From NCBI RefSeq assembly GCF_022378335.1, contig NZ_JAIQCI010000020.1:1-64000 (forward strand): a stretch of DNA of 64,000 bases. Direction: 5' to 3'. The stretch is from Croceicoccus hydrothermalis (GTDB lineage Bacteria > Pseudomonadota > Alphaproteobacteria > Sphingomonadales > Sphingomonadaceae). Shown here piece by piece: positions 32,701 to 41,785 of this stretch (position 1 is the first letter of the stretch; every line of letters begins with the position of its first letter). A model generated the notes under the pieces. The model was not told the DNA's origin and did not search any database. It saw only the letters and a list, made by a program, of their open reading frames with translations. Both the position numbers and the translations under genes were made by a program.

Positions 32701-34110
32701 TTACGAAACGGTGCGCCATTTCTCCATCTTGCGATAAAGCGTCGAGGCGCTGACGTCGAGTTCGCGCGCCGCGCGCGTTATGTTACCGCCATGGCGCGCG
32801 ATTGCCGCCTCGATCGCATCGCGTTCGATCTGGGCAAGGGTCCGCCCGGCAAGGTCGAGGACACCATTACCCGAAGCCGGGGATTGTTCGGCGGGATGGG
32901 CGTGGAACGCGGCCCCGCCGCCGGCGCCGCGGGGGGCCACAGGCGGGGGCGGCGTCATTTCGAAGGCCATCGGCGTGTGCAGTTCGATCGTGTCGCCCGG
33001 CGCGGTGACGATCGCGCGGCGCAGCGCGTTCTGCAATTCGCGGACATTGCCCGCCCACGGATTGGTGAGGATGGTCGCGCGGCTGTCCGCACTCAACCGC
33101 ATCGGGCCGCGCCCTTCCTCCCGCGCGATGCGTTCGGCCAGCGTTTCGGCGAGCAGCATCACGTCCTCTCCCCGCTCGCGCAGCGGCGGCAGCGCGATGG
33201 GGATGACGTTCAGGCGATAGAACAGATCTTCGCGGAAGCGCCCCCCCGCCATTTCGACATAGGGGTCGCGGTTGGTCGCGCACACGATCCGCACGTCGAC
33301 CGGCTCCGCCTGCGCCGATCCGACACGCTGTATCATCCCGGTTTGCAGGAAGCGGAGCAGCTTCACCTGAAGTTTGAGCTCCATCTCGCAAATCTCGTCG
33401 AGGAAAAGCGTGCCGCCATCGGCAGCCTTCGCCGCGCCGATGCGGTTTTCGACGGCGCCGGTGAACGCGCCTTTCACATGGCCGAACAGCTCGCTTTCGA
33501 GCAGGTTTTCCGGGATCGCACCGCAGTTGATGGCAACGAATGCCTTGTGCCGGCGGCGCCCCGCCTCGTGGAGCGCCTCGGCCGTCACCTCCTTGCCCGT
33601 GCCGCTTTCGCCGGTCACGAACACCGCGGCGCGCGAATCGGCCACCTGCGCAATGGTTTCATAGACCTTGCGCATGACGGGCGAACGCCCGACGAAACCG
33701 TGAAATCCCGGCCCGTCGGGCAGCTTCTGCACCGCCGGTTCCGCATCGGGCGCATGTTCGACCGCGGCCCGGATGGTGGACAGAAGCCGCGCGCCCGCGA
33801 CCGGTTTTACGAGGAAATCGAACGCGCCCGACCGCATCGCCGCAATGGCCCGCGACAGCGACCCATCGGAGGTGACCACCACGAAGGACGGCGATCCTTC
33901 CGTCTTTTCGCCGAGCAGGTCCAGCCCGTCGCCATCGGGCAATTGCAGGTCGAGCAGGGCCGCGGCAAAACGCTCCCTCGAAAGCTGCTCGCGCGCCTCG
34001 GCAAGCGTGGTGGCGAGCGTGACCACATATCCCGCCTCCTCGAGCTGTGCGACATAGCCAAGCGCGAGCGAGGCACTGTCCTCGATGATTAGAACCGAAC
34101 GATCAGCCAT
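32701..34110 (-). CDS. NtrC-family sigma-54-dependent response regulator
   Basis: The 469-residue activator has a canonical receiver (Asp54 in LLDLQLPDG, Lys102 in FLVKPV), an AAA+ domain with GESGTGKE (167-174), the sigma-54 contact loop GAFTGA (214-219) and DGGTLFLDEICEM, and a Fis-type helix-turn-helix (about 432-465, NITRAARELDVSASTLYRKM). It resembles regulators of exopolysaccharide gene clusters. The ATG at 34110 overlaps the H-NOX stop by eight bases, so the two are made together. Sigma-54 promoters and repeated upstream sites in front of its own operon and of the EPS genes make it the obvious activator of this region; that link is inferred. No histidine kinase is adjacent. Confidence 0.93.
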   Translation of the reverse strand: MADRSVLIIEDSASLALGYVAQLEEAGYVVTLATTLAEAREQLSRERFAAALLDLQLPDGDGLDLLGEKTEGSPSFVVVTSDGSLSRAIAAMRSGAFDFLVKPVAGARLLSTIRAAVEHAPDAEPAVQKLPDGPGFHGFVGRSPVMRKVYETIAQVADSRAAVFVTGESGTGKEVTAEALHEAGRRRHKAFVAINCGAIPENLLESELFGHVKGAFTGAVENRIGAAKAADGGTLFLDEICEMELKLQVKLLRFLQTGMIQRVGSAQAEPVDVRIVCATNRDPYVEMAGGRFREDLFYRLNVIPIALPPLRERGEDVMLLAETLAERIAREEGRGPMRLSADSRATILTNPWAGNVRELQNALRRAIVTAPGDTIELHTPMAFEMTPPPPVAPRGAGGGAAFHAHPAEQSPASGNGVLDLAGRTLAQIERDAIEAAIARHGGNITRAARELDVSASTLYRKMEKWRTVS

Positions 34111-34663
34111 GCGCGGCGCTCGTCCCCACCGGTCGGGAAATGGCGAACGAAGCGGCGGTCCCATCGTCGGACATCGCGATCCAGTCGAGATCGCGCGTAT
34201 CGCCGAAATGTTTCATCGCGCCCGCGACGAGCCCATGGGCAATATGCGCGAACGGACGGTGCGAGGCGTAGGTGATGACAAGGGTGTCGCCCTCGTTGCG
34301 GGCAACGACGGATGGCGGGCTGGAGTCAGGATAAAGGACGCGCACTTCCTGATGGATATGGTCGTTGATATGGGCGAGCAGGGCATCCGCGCTCCCGTAT
34401 CCGTTCACGATATCGGCATAAAGCACGGTAAAGCGCGCGAACAAATATTCGCCGAATGCGCGGCACAATGCGTTCACCTCGTTCCCGCTGAGTTCGGCCG
34501 CTGCGGTCACGACGCGCACGGCCTCCTCCCACGGATAGTAGCCGATGCGCGAATAGGCACCGCCATGCGGAAGATCGGCCTGTGACAGGACTTGCTCCGC
34601 GAAAAGCGGCCCGCCCGTTTCATCCAGAAAATCGACCAGCTCGGTATAGACCACGCCCCGCAT
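34103..34663 (-). CDS. H-NOX (haem NO/O2-binding) sensor protein
   Basis: The 186-residue product matches the H-NOX family over its length: MRGVVYTELVDFLDE at the start, GGAYSRIGYYP near 34-43, the proximal-haem region INDHIHQEVRVLYPD with His104 as likely axial ligand, and the haem-propionate motif Y-x-S-x-R at 132-136 (YASHR). Bacterial H-NOX proteins bind NO and commonly control a partner kinase or a cyclic-di-GMP enzyme encoded beside them. Here the partner is an NtrC-type activator whose gene overlaps by eight bases. The ATG at 34663 has GAGGAG upstream. I infer NO (or oxygen) input into EPS control. Confidence 0.92.
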   Translation of the reverse strand: MRGVVYTELVDFLDETGGPLFAEQVLSQADLPHGGAYSRIGYYPWEEAVRVVTAAAELSGNEVNALCRAFGEYLFARFTVLYADIVNGYGSADALLAHINDHIHQEVRVLYPDSSPPSVVARNEGDTLVITYASHRPFAHIAHGLVAGAMKHFGDTRDLDWIAMSDDGTAASFAISRPVGTSAAHG

Positions 34664-34700
34664 GAAACACTCCTCTATGGTTGCAGACGGCAGGATCCAT

Positions 34701-34715
34701 GCAAGTTTCATACCA
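34701..34715 (-). promoter_or_regulatory. sigma-54 promoter of the H-NOX/activator operon
   Basis: On the minus strand TGGTATG-AAAC-TTGC has the -24 GG and -12 GC at the required 10-base separation. It is about 38 bases from the H-NOX start and points to autoregulation by the encoded activator. Confidence 0.55.
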
Positions 34716-34760
34716 TCGACGCGCCTGCGTAGGCCGGCCATTGCGGGCATGGCCTATGTC

Positions 34761-34832
34761 GCATTTTGCAAAACACCGATGCAAATTGCAACGATCCTTT
34801 CGCAATTTGCAAAAGAGACCGTGGCATTTCGC
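34761..34832. promoter_or_regulatory. phased array of four GCAATTTGC-like enhancer sites
   Basis: Related elements start at 34761 (GCATTTTGC), 34781 (GCAAATTGC), 34802 (GCAATTTGC) and 34824 (GCATTTCGC), at intervals of 20, 21 and 22 bases, i.e. about two helical turns. The array lies between two outward-facing sigma-54 promoters and is matched by a second array at 43160-43233. It is the likely binding site of the NtrC-type activator. Confidence 0.7.
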
Positions 34833-34866
34833 ATCAGGCGCCGGTCTGAACCGGGGCGGGGCAGTT

Positions 34867-34881
34867 TGGCACGGCTCTTGA
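34867..34881 (+). promoter_or_regulatory. sigma-54 promoter of the wza operon
   Basis: TGGCACG-GCTC-TTGA matches the -24/-12 consensus (TGGCACG, four bases, TTGC) except for the final base. It is 35 bases from the enhancer array and 36 bases before the wza start. Confidence 0.75.
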
Positions 34882-34916
34882 AAGACAGGGGCAAACGCCA
34901 ACACGGAGCTTTTGCA

Positions 34917-36161
34917 ATGTCCATTTCCGCCTTCCGCAAAGGAGCAGCCGCCATTGCCATGACGGCCACGCTCGCCGGGTGCATGTCCGGACCGGCGCCG
35001 AGCAATTACGAAACCGCGCTCTACGCGCCGCAGCAGCTCGGCACGGGGCGGGCGGGGCATCCGCGTGGCGATTGGGTTCAGGCAACGCCTGTCGCGCGCG
35101 GCGCACCGGCCTGCGACTGGCGCGTGCCGCGCGAACTCGACAATTACCGCCGGGCGCGGGTGGAGGAATTTGCCGACATCAACGCGCCGCTCGCGCCCGG
35201 CGACCGGGTCTCGATCCGGGTCATCGGGGATCCGGACGGCTTGTCGGGCACCTATGTCGTCGCGAGTGACGGCACCGTCGACCTGCGCGGGATCGCCCCC
35301 ACCCGCGCGGTCGGCGGATCGCCCGAAATGTTGCAGGATCGCCTGCGCGCACGGCTCGTGGCCGCAAATCTGGTCCGCCCGCTCCGCAATGCGGTCTCCG
35401 TGTCCCTGATCGAGGCGGCGGGCGTTTCCGTCGCGGTGAGCGGCGCGGTGTTCGAGCCGCACGCGGTCCGCGCAGGGGAACGGTCGCCGGAACTGCGATC
35501 CGTCGCCGCGGGCGGCATCGCGGGCGACGATAACACCGGCCGCACCGTGTCGGCGGCCATTCGTGCCGCCGGCGGGGTGCGCCCCGACGCCGATGTGCAG
35601 CGTGTCTATCTCATCCGCGAGGGACGCTATGTCGCACTCGACCTGTCGGGCCTCGTCCATGGCTGGGCGAGCCAGGATATTCCCGTGACGACCGGCGACC
35701 GCATTCTCGTGCCGAGCCGGCGCTGTTTCGATGCAGGGCTCGTGCGTCCGACGCCGCTGACCCCGCCGGGGATCCGCGTCTACATGTCGAACCTCACGCG
35801 CAGTGCGAACAACAACGCAGGGGCCGCCATCGGGGAGAAGACCACTTCGCTGCCCTACGGCACACGCCTGCTTCAGGCGCTCGTCGCGGCGAATTGCGTC
35901 GGCGGCAGCTACATGCAGTCCGACCGGCGCGCCGTGCTCATTTCGCGCAACCGCATCAACGGGCGCAGCGTGGTCGTCGAACGCGACATCGAAACGCTTG
36001 TCCGCGATGCCACCCGCGATGCGGATGACCCCTATCTCATGCCCGGCGACGCCATTGCCTGCTACGACAGCCGCTGGACCAATCTGAGCGAGGCGATCGG
36101 CGTCGTATCGCAGGGGCTCGGCGCGGTTACGCCGGCCATTCTCCTCGACAACGCATTGTAA
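34917..36161 (+). CDS. Wza-type polysaccharide export lipoprotein
   Basis: Outer-membrane export proteins of this family form the exit pore for capsule or exopolysaccharide. The 414-residue product has a lipoprotein signal (MTATLAGC), a Poly_export domain (about 75-165, APGDRVSIRVIGDPDGLSG and VASDGTVDLRGI) and SLBB-like domains (VAVSGAVFEPHAVRAGE and later). The ATG at 34917 has GGAG eight bases upstream; a longer in-frame reading crosses the promoter and is wrong. It is the first gene of the wza-wzz-wzy unit behind a sigma-54 promoter. Confidence 0.9.
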   Translation: MSISAFRKGAAAIAMTATLAGCMSGPAPSNYETALYAPQQLGTGRAGHPRGDWVQATPVARGAPACDWRVPRELDNYRRARVEEFADINAPLAPGDRVSIRVIGDPDGLSGTYVVASDGTVDLRGIAPTRAVGGSPEMLQDRLRARLVAANLVRPLRNAVSVSLIEAAGVSVAVSGAVFEPHAVRAGERSPELRSVAAGGIAGDDNTGRTVSAAIRAAGGVRPDADVQRVYLIREGRYVALDLSGLVHGWASQDIPVTTGDRILVPSRRCFDAGLVRPTPLTPPGIRVYMSNLTRSANNNAGAAIGEKTTSLPYGTRLLQALVAANCVGGSYMQSDRRAVLISRNRINGRSVVVERDIETLVRDATRDADDPYLMPGDAIACYDSRWTNLSEAIGVVSQGLGAVTPAILLDNAL

Positions 36162-36177
36162 GCAGGCGCACGCGACA

Positions 36178-37596
36178 ATGGACATGACCGGTCATCCCTC
36201 CGCTCCCAAACGCCGTATCGAACGGTTGTGGCTCATCGTGCGTGACGGATTGCCGTCGGTGGGTCGCTACCGGCGCTATCTCGTGGCGCTGGCGGGGCCG
36301 CTGGCCGCGATCTGGGGGCTGACGTTCGCGTATCTCGCCGTTGCGCCGGACCGGTTCGACAGCAACATGACGCTGATCCTGCCGGGGACGGGCGTGGGCG
36401 GTTCGATGAACGTGGAATCGATCGGTCAGGCGACCTCGATGACATCGTCCGCCTTTTCCAGTTCCACGCTCAGCCCGACCGAAAATTACAAGCGTCTGCT
36501 GACCTCCGACGTGGTGCTGCGTGATGCGGCGCGCCGGGCAGGGGAGGATGAAAGCGCCTTTCCTGCCCCCGCGATCAAGCTCATCGACCAGACCAATCTG
36601 ATCGAAATCGAAATATCGGCCGGTGCGCCGGAAAAGGCGCAGGGCCGCATGGAAGCCTTGCGCGCCGCATTTCTCGCCGCGCTCGAAGACCTGCGTTCGG
36701 ACGAGGCGCAGCGCCGCGAAAATGCCGACGCCGCGCGCATTGCCGAGCTGGAAGCGAAGGTCGACCGGGCGCAAAAGGCGCTTCTCGCGTTTCAGGGGCG
36801 AACCGGCCTCGTCTCGCTCGACCAGTTCGCCGGGCGGGTGAGCGCGCTCGACCAGTTGCGCGCGAGCGAACGCGACCGCCGCGTCCATCTCGCCGAAAAC
36901 AGCGCCGGGACCGGGCGCCTCGCCCGAACGCTCGGCATCAGCCTGCCGCAGGCGCGCATGGCCATGCAATTGAAGGCCGATCCGCGGTTTCGCGCGCTCC
37001 TCACCCGCTATGCCGACATCGCGACACAGCGGACGGAACGCGGCGCCACGCTGGGCGATGCGCATGCCGCGATGGAGGAGCTTTCCGCCGAGGATGCCGC
37101 GCTTCGCAACGCGCTCGGCCGCCGCGGCGCACAGGTTGCGGGCACGAGCGCCGAGGCCGTGTTGTCCTTTGCCGACCTTGCCGTTTCGGACATGCGTGAA
37201 AACCTGTTCGCCACGCTGACCGAACGGGATGCGGGCGTTGCAGGCCATGCCGCCGCTCTGGCCGAGCTTCGCCGCCAGATCGGCGCGCAGAATGCCAGCA
37301 CGCAGGAGCAGGTCGAGCAGGCATCGCGCCTCGCCAGCCTGCTGCGCGACCTGCGCGTCGCGGAGGCGGTGTTCAGCTCCGCTCTCGCCCGGCTCGACAC
37401 GAACAAGTCGGACCCCTTTGCGTCCTACCCGCTGGTTCAGACGCTCGAAGAGCCGTCATTGCCCCGCGAACGCTCCTCGCCTACGCCCATGCTTGCTATC
37501 ATCGGGGCGATCGCCGCATCGCTGATCACGCTCATGGGGTTCATGCTGATATGGCTGCGCCAGCCCATCATCCGGAAACTGCTGCCGAACGTCTGA
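36178..37596 (+). CDS. Wzz/GumC-type chain-length determinant
   Basis: These inner-membrane co-polymerases set polysaccharide length and link to the export pore. The 472-residue product has two membrane segments (about 38-58 and about 440-462), a Wzz-like domain after the first (DRFDSNMTLILPG), and an extended periplasmic coiled coil (about 150-400, rich in Ala, Glu and Arg). There is no C-terminal tyrosine-kinase domain with Walker motifs, so any kinase would be encoded elsewhere. It starts 16 bases after wza and overlaps wzy by 46 bases. Confidence 0.88.
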   Translation: MDMTGHPSAPKRRIERLWLIVRDGLPSVGRYRRYLVALAGPLAAIWGLTFAYLAVAPDRFDSNMTLILPGTGVGGSMNVESIGQATSMTSSAFSSSTLSPTENYKRLLTSDVVLRDAARRAGEDESAFPAPAIKLIDQTNLIEIEISAGAPEKAQGRMEALRAAFLAALEDLRSDEAQRRENADAARIAELEAKVDRAQKALLAFQGRTGLVSLDQFAGRVSALDQLRASERDRRVHLAENSAGTGRLARTLGISLPQARMAMQLKADPRFRALLTRYADIATQRTERGATLGDAHAAMEELSAEDAALRNALGRRGAQVAGTSAEAVLSFADLAVSDMRENLFATLTERDAGVAGHAAALAELRRQIGAQNASTQEQVEQASRLASLLRDLRVAEAVFSSALARLDTNKSDPFASYPLVQTLEEPSLPRERSSPTPMLAIIGAIAASLITLMGFMLIWLRQPIIRKLLPNV

Positions 37597-38900
37597 TCGC
37601 GCGGAGCATTACGGCGACCTGGCTGCTCTGGCTGATCGGGGGGTTGTATATCGCGGGGCCGGTCATCGGCTGGGTCCTGACCGGGATGGTCCTCCTCGCG
37701 CTTTACATCGGCCGCAAGAACATCGCCGCCATTCCCGCCACGATATGGTTGTGGCACGCGGGGATGGCGGCGATGCTCGTCATCCTGTGGGTGGGTCACG
37801 CGAATTTCTCGCTCGGCACCGGGCAGACGATCAAGAGCAGCATCGGCTGGGCCAAGGGGTGGGCGCTGATCGCGCTGTTTCCGATGGCGGGCGCGGTGCT
37901 CGATGTGCGGCTTTGCGTCATTGCGCGCGCGGTATGCCGGCTGGGGATGTGGACGCTGGTGATGCTGCCGCTGTTTCTGGCCGCGCCGTTCGTCGGTCTG
38001 CCCGAGATGCTCTATGTCTCGCCATTGAAGGCGGTCGGCGGGCCGGGGCCGGAATATTTCGCCACCATCCTCTACACGATCGAGCCGGGGGTGGGCACGC
38101 CGCGCTGGCAATTCTTTGCGCCGTGGTCGCCGGCGGCGGGCATGGTGGCGGTCGTCTATGTCTTCCTCGCGGCGCAGGAACGGGACCTTTTCTGGAAGGT
38201 CATCGGGATCGTCGGATTCCTCGCGGTGGCGGTCCTGTCGCAATCGCGGCTGGCGCTGGTGGCGATGGTGGCGCTTGTGCCGATCGTATGGGCGGTTGCG
38301 CGGGTGAACCGCGCCCCGGTATGGTTCCTTGCGGCTCCGGCACTGCTGCTTGTCGGCCTGTTCGCATCCGACCTCATGACCTTCGCGGATCAGATGATGA
38401 GCGATTTTTCATCCGCGCGCGCGGATTCCAGCCGCGTGCGCGCCGCCCTTGGCCGCATCGCGATGGACAGGTGGGAGAAGGAGGCGTTCTGGTTCGGGCA
38501 CGGCATCGTCGAAAACGGCCCGCATCTCGTCGAATACATGCCCATCGGCAGCCATCACAGCTGGTACGGCCTGTTGTTTGTAAAGGGGCTTATGGGGGCG
38601 CTCGCGCTTGCGGTGCCGTTGTCGGTCACGGTGGCGGTGCTGCTATGGCGGGCGCGGCTGGGCGCGCTGCATCGCACGGCGCTGGCGATGGTATTGATCC
38701 TGGTGCTGTATTCGTTCGGCGAAAACCTGGAGATTCTCGCCTATCTCTACTGGCCCGCGCTTATCGTCATCGGGCGGGCTCTCGCCTTTCGCGATTCCTC
38801 GCCCGATGACGATCCGGCCATCGCCGAAGATACGGCGGACGACGTGCCGGACGCGCTCAACGCGCCGCCCGGTGAAACAGCGCGCGCCAGCTCTCTATGA
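37551..38900 (+). CDS. O-antigen ligase/polymerase family protein (Wzy-like)
   Basis: The 449-residue integral membrane protein has about ten hydrophobic segments and a large extracytoplasmic loop near residues 280-350 containing GHGIVENGPHLVEYMPIGSH and the HHSWYGLLFVKG region typical of the Wzy/WaaL fold. In this cluster it is most likely the polymerase of the repeat unit. The start at 37551 lies inside the end of the previous gene with no strong ribosome site, suggesting translational coupling. Its last 44 bases overlap the end of the convergent glycosyltransferase. Confidence 0.85.
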   Translation: MAAPAHHPETAAERLIARSITATWLLWLIGGLYIAGPVIGWVLTGMVLLALYIGRKNIAAIPATIWLWHAGMAAMLVILWVGHANFSLGTGQTIKSSIGWAKGWALIALFPMAGAVLDVRLCVIARAVCRLGMWTLVMLPLFLAAPFVGLPEMLYVSPLKAVGGPGPEYFATILYTIEPGVGTPRWQFFAPWSPAAGMVAVVYVFLAAQERDLFWKVIGIVGFLAVAVLSQSRLALVAMVALVPIVWAVARVNRAPVWFLAAPALLLVGLFASDLMTFADQMMSDFSSARADSSRVRAALGRIAMDRWEKEAFWFGHGIVENGPHLVEYMPIGSHHSWYGLLFVKGLMGALALAVPLSVTVAVLLWRARLGALHRTALAMVLILVLYSFGENLEILAYLYWPALIVIGRALAFRDSSPDDDPAIAEDTADDVPDALNAPPGETARASSL

Positions 38901-39843
38901 TCCGGTCGTGTTGCGCGCGCACGCCATTGCGCGCCTCCCGCCCCATCTGCACCACGTCGACATAGGCGAATTCGGCAATCGCGGCGGCAATCTCGTCCGC
39001 ATCGTTCATCGGACGCACCATCCCGCCGCCACAACGTGCCTGTTCGGGAAGCCCGTCAATATCGGCCACCGCGATCGCGCGCCCCGCCATGCGGGCCTCC
39101 GTCGCGACGAGGCCGAAGGATTCAAAACGCGAGGGCAGGATGACCGCATGGCATTTTTCGAGGAAAGGTGCCGGATCGCTGCACGCGGGCAGAACCTCGA
39201 CATTGTCGGTAAGGGACGCGCGCGCGCGCAGGTCGGCGGCCAACGGCCCATCCCCGAACAGCGTCAGCGTCGCCTCGTGCCGGGAGAGGGAGGAAACCCC
39301 CTCGATCAGCGCGGCATAATTCTTTTCCGGCGAAAACCGGCCATAGCCGAGCAGGCGAAGCGGGCCATCGCGGGGGGGCGCCTCGGCAATGTCGAACAGG
39401 TCGAAACGCCCGCTCCACGGATAGATCGTCGTCAGCTTGGCCCGGGGCACGCCCACCTCCGCCAGCCATTCGCGCTGCGCGGTCGAGACGGCGACCACCT
39501 CGTCCACAAGCCGCGCGGCAAGCCGGATAAGCAAGCGGAAACGCCCCCGCGAGGTCACCAGATCGCGTTCCAGCGCGCGCGTATAGCTATGCTCGACCTG
39601 GACGATCCGCGCATGGCGATTGCGCAGGCGCAATGCGGCGAGATAGGGCAGACGGCTCCACCGCGGCGGCACGTGGATGACGATGAGATCGGCATCGAGA
39701 TGCGTCGCCTCCCGCGCGGTGCGGCCCATCGCCACCGTCCGCGACGTGGCATGCAGGGCTATGCGAGGGTGCGAGAACATCGAAAGCGCGCGGGTGACGC
39801 CGCCCATGGCGAAATCGTCGAGCAGATGAACGACCCTGATCAT
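38857..39843 (-). CDS. family 4 (GT-B) glycosyltransferase
   Basis: The 328-residue protein has the two Rossmann-like lobes of GT4 enzymes: LLDDFAMGGVTRAL at the N-terminus, and in the C-terminal half LLGYGRFSPEKNYAALIEG, LTLFGDGPLAADL and the ExE region SRFESFGLVATEARMAGRA. It adds a sugar to the lipid-linked repeat unit in the cytoplasm; donor and acceptor are unknown. It is the last gene of the minus-strand wzx-GT-GT-GT operon, overlapping its upstream neighbour by four bases. Confidence 0.88.
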   Translation of the reverse strand: MIRVVHLLDDFAMGGVTRALSMFSHPRIALHATSRTVAMGRTAREATHLDADLIVIHVPPRWSRLPYLAALRLRNRHARIVQVEHSYTRALERDLVTSRGRFRLLIRLAARLVDEVVAVSTAQREWLAEVGVPRAKLTTIYPWSGRFDLFDIAEAPPRDGPLRLLGYGRFSPEKNYAALIEGVSSLSRHEATLTLFGDGPLAADLRARASLTDNVEVLPACSDPAPFLEKCHAVILPSRFESFGLVATEARMAGRAIAVADIDGLPEQARCGGGMVRPMNDADEIAAAIAEFAYVDVVQMGREARNGVRAQHDRIIESWRALFHRAAR

Positions 39844-40826
39844 GCCGCGGCCTTCATATACGGGCGCGCAAGGGCGCGGAAACGGTCGGGCCCGGCCAGC
39901 CTGGCGACATGAACGGCGGCCCAGGTGGTGAGCGACTTGATCGGCTCCTGAACCAGGATCCGGCGGTCCGAACGCATGGCGCGGCGCATGAAATCATGGC
40001 CGAGCGAGCCATTGCCGAGCTGTACGCAACGCCGCGCGAGATAGCGAAGCTGATACGCTCGGGCCGTATCGCCGAATTGTGCGACCAGTTCGGGCGCGGT
40101 CCGGCGCAGCGCGTCCATCATCCGGCTCCAGCTTGCGTATTGCTGCACGACATTGGCCGACAATGCGCCGCCGATGATACGGTAATCGGTCAGCTGCCCG
40201 GCGATCCCGTCGAAACGGATGTTATGACGCGCGATCATGCGCACCCACAATTCGATGTCCTCCGACTGGCGAAAGCTTTCGTCGAACCAGCATGTGCGGC
40301 CCGCTTCCTCGGGATGGGGGAAGGCCACGGTGTCGAGCGCGGTGCGCCGGATGACGGGGGCGCTGCCGTTGCCGACCGGATTGCGGCACAGGATATCGCG
40401 CGCGGTGATCGCATTCAGCTTCGGCTTCATCGCGACGCGCAGCACATTGCCATCGCAATCGATGAGGCGCGAGCCCGAGAAGCTGACGCCGACATCGGGA
40501 TTAGCCTCGAGATGGATATAGTGCAGCATCAGCTTTTCCCGGTTCCAGCGGTCGTCGGAATCGAGCAGCGCAACATAAGGCGCGCGGGCATGGGCAATGC
40601 CGGTATTGCGCGCGCCGGGCAATCCCCGGTTCGGTTGCGAAACGATGCGAATGCGCGGATCGTCGAAATTGCGGACAAGAGCCATGGAATTGTCATTGCC
40701 GCCATCGTCCACCACGATCAGTTCGAAATCGGTGAAGCTTTGATCGAGGACGGATCGGATCGCCTCTTCGACATAGGCTTCGACGTTATAGACGGGCATC
40801 ACGACGGACATACGGGGAAGGGTCAT
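39840..40826 (-). CDS. family 2 (GT-A) glycosyltransferase
   Basis: The product of 328 residues begins MTLPRMSVVMPVYNVEAYVE and shows LIVVDDGGNDNS and the DXD-like ALLDSDDRW, the nucleotide-sugar and metal site of GT2 enzymes. The ATG at 40826 has GAGG upstream; a TTG farther up is less likely. It lies between two other glycosyltransferases and probably adds one sugar of the repeat unit. Confidence 0.9.
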   Translation of the reverse strand: MTLPRMSVVMPVYNVEAYVEEAIRSVLDQSFTDFELIVVDDGGNDNSMALVRNFDDPRIRIVSQPNRGLPGARNTGIAHARAPYVALLDSDDRWNREKLMLHYIHLEANPDVGVSFSGSRLIDCDGNVLRVAMKPKLNAITARDILCRNPVGNGSAPVIRRTALDTVAFPHPEEAGRTCWFDESFRQSEDIELWVRMIARHNIRFDGIAGQLTDYRIIGGALSANVVQQYASWSRMMDALRRTAPELVAQFGDTARAYQLRYLARRCVQLGNGSLGHDFMRRAMRSDRRILVQEPIKSLTTWAAVHVARLAGPDRFRALARPYMKAAA

Positions 40827-40855
40827 GGGATCATTCCTCTTTTTCAAACGGAGAT

Positions 40856-41785
40856 TCAGGCAAAGATCGTGGTGCGCGCACTCACCGGCACAACGTCACC
40901 GAACAGGGCGCCGGCGGCGGTCAGCGCGCCGCGCATCCCACCCGACATGAATGCGCGCGGATCGCTGCGAAGCCCCTGTTTCACGAAGCGGCGGGCCCGG
41001 CGCGCATGGCCGCCCGCACGCAGCGTCCGGCGTGCGAGATAGCGGCAATACAGCGCCTCGCCCCGGCGCAGGTCGATCCGGTCGGCCCATCGCGCGGCAA
41101 GACCATGCCAGGCATCGAACATCGCGGAAAAATCGCAGCTCAACCCATTTTCGCTAAGCCGGTAGAAGACCAGCGTTTCGTCGATCCCGCAAAGGCGGTA
41201 GCCGCCGCCGACGAGCCGCGCGAGCAGATCCTGATCCTCGACATAGCGCATGGTTTCATCGAACCTGCCGACCATCGCGAATGCGGCGTGGCTGACGACG
41301 AGGTTCGACATGGTGCAGACCGCGTTTTCGATCACGACATCGTTCAACGTGCAATCCTTTCCGGTCACGGTCGAAACCGTGCGGCCGGGCCGCAGCGCGT
41401 CCGTGCTGTCGGGACAGAACGCGATCCGGGCAAAGCTTGCGGCAAGCGTGTTGTCGGCCTCGTGAAGGCGGCGGTGCGTTTCAAGCTTTTCCGGGTGCCA
41501 CGCATCGTCGGCGTCGAGAAAGGCGAGCATCCGTCCGCGCGAATTGCCGACCCCGCAGTTGCGCGCCGCCGAAACGCCCGAATTGTTCCGCGATATCAAC
41601 TTGATCCGATCATCGGTTTCGGCCCGCTTCATCGCGGCAAGCAAGGTACCGTCGGTGGAACCGTCGTCGATGACGATGATCTCGAAATCCTGCTCGGTCT
41701 GGGCGAGCACGCTGTCGATCGCTTCGGCAATGGTGCGTTCGGCATTGAACGCGGCGATCACGACGGAAAAGAAGGGGGCGGTCAT
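40856..41785 (-). CDS. family 2 (GT-A) glycosyltransferase
   Basis: The 309-residue protein starts MTAPFFSVVIAAFNAERTIA and has IIVIDDGSTDGT, NNSGVSAARNCG and FLDADDAWHPEK, the standard GT2 signatures. The ATG overlaps the flippase stop by four bases (ATGA), which fixes the start against a longer frame reading back into the flippase gene. Its C-terminal part is basic and lacks membrane segments. Confidence 0.9.
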   Translation of the reverse strand: MTAPFFSVVIAAFNAERTIAEAIDSVLAQTEQDFEIIVIDDGSTDGTLLAAMKRAETDDRIKLISRNNSGVSAARNCGVGNSRGRMLAFLDADDAWHPEKLETHRRLHEADNTLAASFARIAFCPDSTDALRPGRTVSTVTGKDCTLNDVVIENAVCTMSNLVVSHAAFAMVGRFDETMRYVEDQDLLARLVGGGYRLCGIDETLVFYRLSENGLSCDFSAMFDAWHGLAARWADRIDLRRGEALYCRYLARRTLRAGGHARRARRFVKQGLRSDPRAFMSGGMRGALTAAGALFGDVVPVSARTTIFA

